A DNA stretch of 64,000 nt from Astropecten irregularis. Taxonomy: Eukaryota > Echinodermata > Asteroidea > Paxillosida > Astropectinidae. Of this stretch, positions 58,253 to 64,000 are shown piece after piece. The notes beneath the pieces were generated by a model that was given only the letters and a program-made list of their open reading frames with translations, had not been told where the DNA came from and did not search any database. The number at the start of each line of letters is the position of its first letter. The first letter of the stretch is position 1. Location: positions 9,089,662 to 9,153,661 of the forward strand of contig OZ020252.1 in NCBI GenBank assembly GCA_963971285.1, read 5' to 3'. The translations under genes were made by a program, and so were the position numbers.

Positions 58253-59133
58253 AGGCCAGCTGACGAATCGGGATTGAGAAAACCGTTTACGTAGCAGTGA
58301 TATTTTGTATCTTATCTCATGTATTCAATCAACAAAATTAATTTAACAATAATTAACCGCAATTAATATGATCCAATTTTGCGGAACGGGAATTCCCTGC
58401 TTAACACCTTTTACTTAATTTCTCCTTTGTCCCACGTGCGTGTGTGAATACCTCGCTCGGCTCGCAAAATTAAACAGTTATCATTATTATTCTGAAATGC
58501 GCCTTTTAGCAAGCGTGCTTCTGAATGCGAATGCATCACACGCACTTTGTACCCCGCTGTTTAAATTCGTGTCAAATTCAATGGCGCAATATTTTACCCA
58601 ACAAAGCAAGTCTTTTAAAACAAGTCTTCCAAAATAATAAGTGAAAGAGTGCAAGTGCCAAACACCTTTCACGTTTGAGGGTTTTCGTGCGGACTTAAAG
58701 TGACTATATATTATTGACAGGTTTTGTGTTGCAGTCTGAAGTGTTTTCCCAGATATGAAATGTGTGTTTAGCAATTTAGACATTGGATCCCTGGAGGTAT
58801 GAGTGGGTAGCTTGAATTGGCGTCTTTGTCGTACCATAGTGCGTAACGATTCTTCGCACTGTCATGACGAACTCACCGTAAAAACAAAAAACAAAAAGAA
58901 AGAAAGAAATGAAATTTTTGAATTGCTCATTTTTACAGAAACAGAAAATAAATAAACCTTACATCGTTTCAGGCTCTTGGCCTTGGAACTATGTCTTTTT
59001 AAAAGCCTCACCTGCCTATTAAACACACCCTGAATGTCCGCGGGAATAATATCATTTTGTAGCCGAACCAAATTAAGGCCTGTGGTCTCACATTTTCTAT
59101 GAATTTCAACCATTTCTCTGACCAACACAATCT

Positions 59134-59263
59134 TTAAAGGTAGTATCATACTTTGGTAAGAAACAGAAATGTTCACAGATGTACGTATAACGTACAGGAT
59201 ATGAAGATTGTGGTGGTATAGAAATTACCGTTAAAATGTTTTCGCCTGAAATTGTGTATTTTT

Positions 59264-59294
<31 letters not shown>

Positions 59295-59456
59295 GACTTA
59301 AAAAATACTGTGGCTGTTTTTCACCGTTTTCTCAAAAAGTGGGCACCGTATGGGACTGAAATTTTCACAGATTACTTTTACCGTATCTTCCTTGACAGTT
59401 TTGTCCATGAATCTGTATAACTTTGACAAAAACCAAAGTATGATAATTACATTTAA
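59134..59456 (-). mobile_element. TTAA-ended MITE with poly(A) replacing its centre
   Basis: Both TTAA termini are present, in reverse orientation. The second half of the central palindrome is replaced by an A run of about 25 bases at 59270-59294. Confidence 0.8.
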
Positions 59457-59946
59457 GGGCACTGAGAAATATTGATCAAGTATAAAAAAAAGTCATAAAT
59501 ATCATGAGACATCCAGGCGCCCGAGACCTCGGCGCAGGAGCTCTATTATTGTGAACAGTTTCGTCATAAAGCTAGTGTATCCAACGTGCATTAGTGTTGC
59601 CCTATTTAAAAATTGATTTTTCAATCACCTATACAACAGACTGAAGAGAAATGGTGCCCGAAACATGACAGCTGGCTATTTTGAATTTGGACGAACCCGT
59701 AATTAGTCTAAATTACTTAGTTAATTTGCTGTGACTCGGCCGTGACATTCACAACTTGAAATTAGACAATATTATAAATATTGATCACCATCCATTACTC
59801 ACGAATTGGAATTACATCAGTCCCTTGTCTTGCAATGCATTCGGTCATCTAAAGCAAGTTGGAGACAATTTATAGCACGCTACGATCAATTTGTGGCGAT
59901 CAATGTATAACTTAATTAGTTTTATTTTGCTGCAGCCCGGATGCAG

Positions 59947-60317
59947 TTAAAGGTAATATCATACTTTGGTTTTTATCGAAGAAATACAGATTTATGGGCA
60001 AAATAATCAAGGCAGATACAGTAACAGTCATTTGTGAAAATGTCAGTCCCATACGGTGCATGCCCACATTTTTGAGAAAACGGTGAAAAACAGCCACAGT
60101 GTTTTTTACTCTTTTCTCTTTTATTTTTGATCTTTTAAAAGATCAAAAAGATTTTCGGTCGTTGTTTTATTAATAATTTCTGGATAAATACACACTTTTA
60201 GGCAGAACATTTTTAACGGTATGTTTCTACCAGCATCATCTGCATACCTGTAAATTATACGTAACTCTGTAAACATTTCTGTTTTGGTTTCTTACCAAAG
60301 TATGATACTACCTTTAA
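59947..60317 (+). mobile_element. TTAA-ended MITE (365-bp family)
   Basis: Full length with intact centre and both termini. A small GCAT insertion lies near the GGTGC...CCCAC site. Confidence 0.85.
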
Positions 60318-60404
60318 ACTAATACTGATCGAAATTTAAGACATCAGCGATGTTTTTTGTAGGCGAATACTATACGCCTGTGAGTCTGGCGCTGTCCCTG
60401 GGGA

Positions 60405-60648
60405 CTGGGTTCAATTTCATAAAACTGTTAAGCAGAAAACAATTTGCTTAGCACAAATGTCTCGCCCAATAAAAAAAACACCATTGAAAATTCCATTTGA
60501 TACTCATGGTCAACGAACAACAGCCAATCGGCACAAGTGATGCACAACACATGGACATTTGGTTGTTAACCCTGTTTTTATTAAGACAGACATGTCATGC
60601 TTAGCAAATTTTTGTGGTTAACAGTTTTATGAAACAAATTGGCCCCTG
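60405..60648. mobile_element. MITE, GGGGCCAATTTCATAG family
   Basis: The ends CTGGGTTCAATTTCATAAAA and TTTTATGAAACAAATTGGCC are inverted. The interior matches 14227-14452, with the shared GAACAACAGCCAA and ACATGGACATTTGGTTGTTA. Confidence 0.75.
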
Positions 60649-60669
60649 GTCGCTTAAAAGACCATTATT

Positions 60670-60910
60670 GGCCAATTTCATGGAGGTGTTAACCACAAAA
60701 AATTGCTTAGCGCAAAACGGGCAAACCACCATGACATTTTTTTCCCAATTATTTTTGATATTCAGGGTCAGTAATTAAGAAGAGCCAAAGAACAATCACA
60801 AGTGATACAGAACACATGGAAACTCGGTTGTTACTCCTGTTTTTATTAAGACAAAAATTTCATGATTAGCAAGTAATTGTGTGCTAAGCAGGGCCGTGAA
60901 ATTGGCCCCC
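60670..60910. mobile_element. MITE, GGGGCCAATTTCATAG family
   Basis: GGCCAATTTCATGGAGGTGT on the left, GCAGGGCCGTGAAATTGGCC on the right. It lies 20 bp from the previous copy in the same orientation. Confidence 0.75.
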
Positions 60911-61093
60911 TGAGGCTGTTGGTTTATTATTGGGTGAAAAATGCATCAGCAGAGGGCGCTACACAATGACGCAATGTTCCAAAATATAAACAGCAGCAAG
61001 TCTGGTTTCCTGCATACTAGAACGCACAATAAGCAATAACATGGCTGTTGGACCAGACTACTTATCTTTTGCTACTCATCTCTACAAATCGCA

Positions 61094-63312
61094 ATGGCTA
61101 CGGAAGCTACCACTAGAAATTCGAGGCAAAATGTAAGCTATAATGAGAGCTTTATGTGACAATGTCACGTACATATTAACTCGATATTAATACGTAATGG
61201 TCTTAACTGTTATCTTGAATGTTAAATCTATTAAACTCAATCTAAATTTAAGTAATAAACGATAGTGTAGCGTAGGCCTATTTCGGGCAATTCAATTGTC
61301 ATGATTGTGCAGTCGAAAAGTGGTTACAAAAAATAATGTTAAATCAACAAGCAGGTTAGGTCCCTTACTGGGCCGTTAGAGCTCCTTTTTAACGATTTTG
61401 ACATCATCGGTCGCACTAATGTCCCACGCTAAGTAATGAAGTTAAACCTAAATCATAAACAGATCGCCTAAAAAATGCCTTAAATCAAGTCCAAAAATTC
61501 CATAATTCATAAAAGCACCTCACGACTTCTACACATGTCAATGATGAACAAGCAGTGATACTTACGATTATTTGGGGGATAGCAATTTCGATAAATTTGT
61601 CAGTTTGGACATGTACACAAATCTGGAAGACTCCATACGTTTGTGCGCGATGAAAAATTCCTCATGTGCGCTCTAGCAATGTGCCCATGTACAAACCTAT
61701 ACCTGTAATACACGAAGACTGGGAAAGCAACCGCATATCATTTACTGTTTCATGTCACGCTTATAGGCAAGCACACGGACCCTGCGTGGACCAGCATACG
61801 TTTGATTTAACCTAAGACAAACTGTGACATGAAACAGTCAATGATATGTTTGGCATGATAGCGGTCCGGTCGCGTGCCCAGTCTTCGTGTATAGGTTTGT
61901 ACATGGCCCATTGCTAAAGCGCGTGAGGAAATTTTCATCACACAAACGTATGGAGTCTTCAAAAACTGCGTACATGCTCAAAGTGCCATGCGACAAATTT
62001 GTCGAAATTGCAATCCCCAAAATAATCGTAAGTACCACTGAAGTACCACTTGTTCGTGTTTGACATACATGAAGCCGGCAGGTGCTTTTATGGAATTTTT
62101 GGACTTGTTGATATGTAGTTTTAGCATGGAGGTGTCATTTGTCCACAATTACTGACAGGAGAGTGTCACAACATAGTGACATGCAGAAACTGCCCAGTTC
62201 CATAAGTGTTTGATGATCATACCCTGTGACAAAGTATGGTATGATTCATTCACTATCATCATGGATAGTCTTTGGCTACTATTAGAGAGGTTTCGCAAGC
62301 AAACGTATACGGTTAGCGCGCCGGATACGTCACCAATATGTGTGTACTTATCCGCTATACGTCTTCGAGGAACGGATATCTTGCTCGATACGCGTAAGTG
62401 TTAAATGCGTAGCGAATATCATTATTTTCGTAATTCTCTGTTAATTTTTTGTCATGCCCATGATTAGATTAAAAAGAAAGGATTTGTTGAACAAGGATAT
62501 GTCTTTTCTATGTATTTCAAAACTTAAGAATAAGATAAAATTAGCCTCAAAGTCAGGGACTAAAGCACGGTTCTCTGTTGTCAGAACTAGACTTCACTAT
62601 TGCGAAACATCAAATCGGTTGTTGATGTTTACGGATAGCTAAATGTACGCGTATGCGTATCCATATCCGTTCGCATGTGAAACCTCCCTATTAACTAAAG
62701 GGTGCACAAAAAGAAACTTCTTTTAGGTATACAGTGTGTAGCTGTGCGTAACCCATTGTAGACCCAAACAATATCGCCCTATGCAGTATAGCGCATGATA
62801 AGTTCAACCTGTATAGCTAAAAGTGCAACTTTTTGTTTTGTACCTTTTGGAAAACAATGGTGTGTGTATTGAACAGTGTTGAGCCCAAGTAGGGTACAAT
62901 GTACATCCAAATGCAGCTTAAGATGTGCTCTAAACACTCAGACTACTCATATCACCCCAAACCAATTAGATTCAAAGGGTTAGGATGTCAAAATCAATGG
63001 AAGTTTCTTTTAGTGCACCCTTTATTTGGCATTGGCACTCGACAGTATGACTCTCAACATACATGTACAGTGTGCACTGTACAACTGACAGTTTTCACTG
63101 CATCAAACCTCTGGTTATAACCTCTGCAGGTGCTGGTCGGAGACCTTCCCCCGGACTTTCTGCGCATCCAGGGCGTCAACGGTGGGTCAGTGCAGAACAA
63201 CTCACAGATATCTGCCGACGAGCAGACGGCGCGGGCATTGCAGTATGGACAGGCTGGTCCTCAAATGGCAGCCGGGCCACACATTGGCAGGTTGAGCATC
63301 ACGATAGTACAG
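61094..63312 (+). CDS. TOLLIP: TOLLIP, first two coding exons (partial at right edge)
   Basis: Toll-interacting protein, an adaptor that binds Tom1, ubiquitin and phosphoinositides and acts at endosomes and in Toll/IL-1 signalling. Exon 1 is 61094-61132 (MATEATTRNSRQN, 13 codons); exon 2 is 63130-63312 (61 codons). Both sit in phase 0 with GT-AG boundaries. Exon 2 encodes VLVGDLPPDFLRI, then DEQTARALQYG and GRLSITIVQ. These match vertebrate YIGELPQDFLRI, LQYG and GRLNITVVQ: the Tom1-binding region followed by the first strand of the C2 domain. The C2 and CUE domains must lie beyond 64000. Intron 1 (61133-63129) is filled by three inverted-repeat elements. Confidence 0.9.
61486..62107. mobile_element. 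622-bp foldback element in TOLLIP intron 1
   Basis: The left CAAGTCCAAAAATTCCATAA and right TTATGGAATTTTTGGACTTG begin imperfect arms of roughly 280 bp. Matching landmarks include CGAAGACTGGG/CCCAGTCTTCG, ACATGTACAAACCTATAC region/TATAGGTTTGTACATGG, and TGTTTCATGTCAC/GTGACATGAAACA. No coding capacity. Confidence 0.75.
62282..62693. mobile_element. MITE with GAGAGGTTTCGC ends
   Basis: TTAGAGAGGTTTCGCAAGCA on the left and GCATGTGAAACCTCCCTATT on the right are inverted, with GATACGC/GCGTATCC repeats inside. It abuts the next element. Confidence 0.6.
62696..63023. mobile_element. MITE, GGTGCA family, second copy
   Basis: AAAGGGTGCACAAAAAG on the left, TAGTGCACCCTTTA on the right. The interior AGATGTGCTCTAAACACTCA and AAGTGCAACTTTTTG is shared with 27222-27691, but part of one arm is deleted. 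It ends 106 bp before TOLLIP exon 2. Confidence 0.75.
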
Positions 63313-64000
63313 GTGTGTATTTATAAGGCTCTTGTACGTGTATATGAAGCGAGGCAATTTTTGCAAGAAACTTGGAGGTGACCAACTGCACTGCATGCTA
63401 AAGGAAAATGTTAGGACGCACAATTTCCCATGGAAGTTTCTCACAATTCCCAAGAGAATTATAGGCCTATACAGTAATCTGAGCACACGGTTTTGAATGG
63501 CGCCCTCTATTGATTAAAACAAGAAGCTGCGGTGGTGTTTATTGATCATGTACATGTAAATGCACTACAACTCCGACTGTTTGTGGTGCGCGATTTATTC
63601 CTAAAAGGAACACAGAGTTAGAAGAATATTCGGGATGGACAACATCTCATGGATTTCCCCACCGGTCTTTTGTTTCATGATTAGCTTTCTGGCCTCTTCC
63701 CAGATTTCTATAAAAAATGATTGGCGGTGTACAAGATATTGACACCACCGCATTTTTTTCTTTTTAATCAAAAGAGGGCGCCCTTCAAAAACTTGTGTTC
63801 GGATTACTGTACATGGATGAAGATTTGAAGAGGATTATTGTTTTTATCTTGGATAATATTGCCGGAAACTGATGAGCCATCTCCACTGGGACAAGGGTCA
63901 TCAGTAGATTGACTGCACACACATTGTGTAAACTCCGAGAGAAGTGGCAAGCAGTAGCTGATTTGTTTTGTGCCATTAAATGCCAAACAAAATTTGGTAT
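63313..64000 (+). other. TOLLIP intron 2, start
   Basis: Begins with GTGTGT. I find no C2-domain exon before the window ends, and no repeat I can name apart from a 'gagggcgcc' word at about 63775-63783. Confidence 0.6.

Larger units (their letters stand above)
54097..61093. other. Intergenic between divergent GPCR and TOLLIP
   Basis: No coding exon recognised. The region holds a 41-bp perfect palindrome, two inverted-repeat elements, four TTAA-family MITEs and two GGCCAATTTCATGG MITEs, all listed separately. TOLLIP promoter and 5' UTR sequence should lie in the last few hundred bases (about 60915-61093), which have no recognised repeat. Confidence 0.55.
61041..63295 (+). other. Possible uORF overlapping the TOLLIP start
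   Basis: An ATG at 61041 (AAC before, G after: a strong context) lies 53 nt before the TOLLIP ATG in another frame. Joined through the same splice (61132 to 63130), it stays open for 85 codons to a TGA at 63293-63295. It matters only if the transcript starts upstream of 61041, which the sequence does not show. Confidence 0.35.

Overview
This is a eukaryotic, animal window: AT-rich non-coding DNA, small exons with GT/AG introns, and dense short interspersed elements. The genes have deuterostome-type counterparts. Very frequent ACATGTAC runs together with tRNA-derived SINEs, CR1-type LINE ends, a Penelope-like remnant and many MITEs suggest a marine invertebrate deuterostome, most likely an echinoderm. 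That placement is inference and no species is named.

Layout. (1) 1-13704: no supported coding exon; a repeat-rich flank of the first gene. (2) 13709-25769, plus strand: a 13-exon gene for an Inscuteable (INSC) homologue, assembled with continuous reading phase to 547 residues and ending in a PDZ-binding ESFV tail. Its introns hold MITEs, a Penelope-like GIY-YIG remnant and a CR1 end with a nested MITE. (3) 25770-30706: intergenic space between convergent genes, with a CR1 3' end and several MITEs. (4) 30707-49270, minus strand: a complete 12-exon catalase gene (509 residues) with all key haem-pocket residues and a C-terminal AKM. One intron carries a 22-bp minisatellite. (5) 49271-52746: intergenic, including a MITE flanked by a TTAA-bounded host duplication. 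(6) 52747-54096, minus strand: an intronless aminergic-type class A GPCR (449 residues), muscarinic/histamine-H3-like. (7) 54097-61093: intergenic, with long inverted repeats and six further MITE copies. (8) 61094 to the right edge, plus strand: the first two coding exons of TOLLIP; the rest lies outside the window.

The four genes are functionally unrelated: spindle orientation/polarity, peroxide detoxification, amine sensing, and endosomal/innate adaptor. There is no operon or gene cluster. The most distinctive structure is in the repeats. A MITE family of about 365 bp ends in TTAA, has at least eleven copies here, and twice sits between direct copies of a host segment that is itself bounded by TTAA. 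A modular, partly tandem tRNA-SINE is also notable. I did not see a new multi-gene system.
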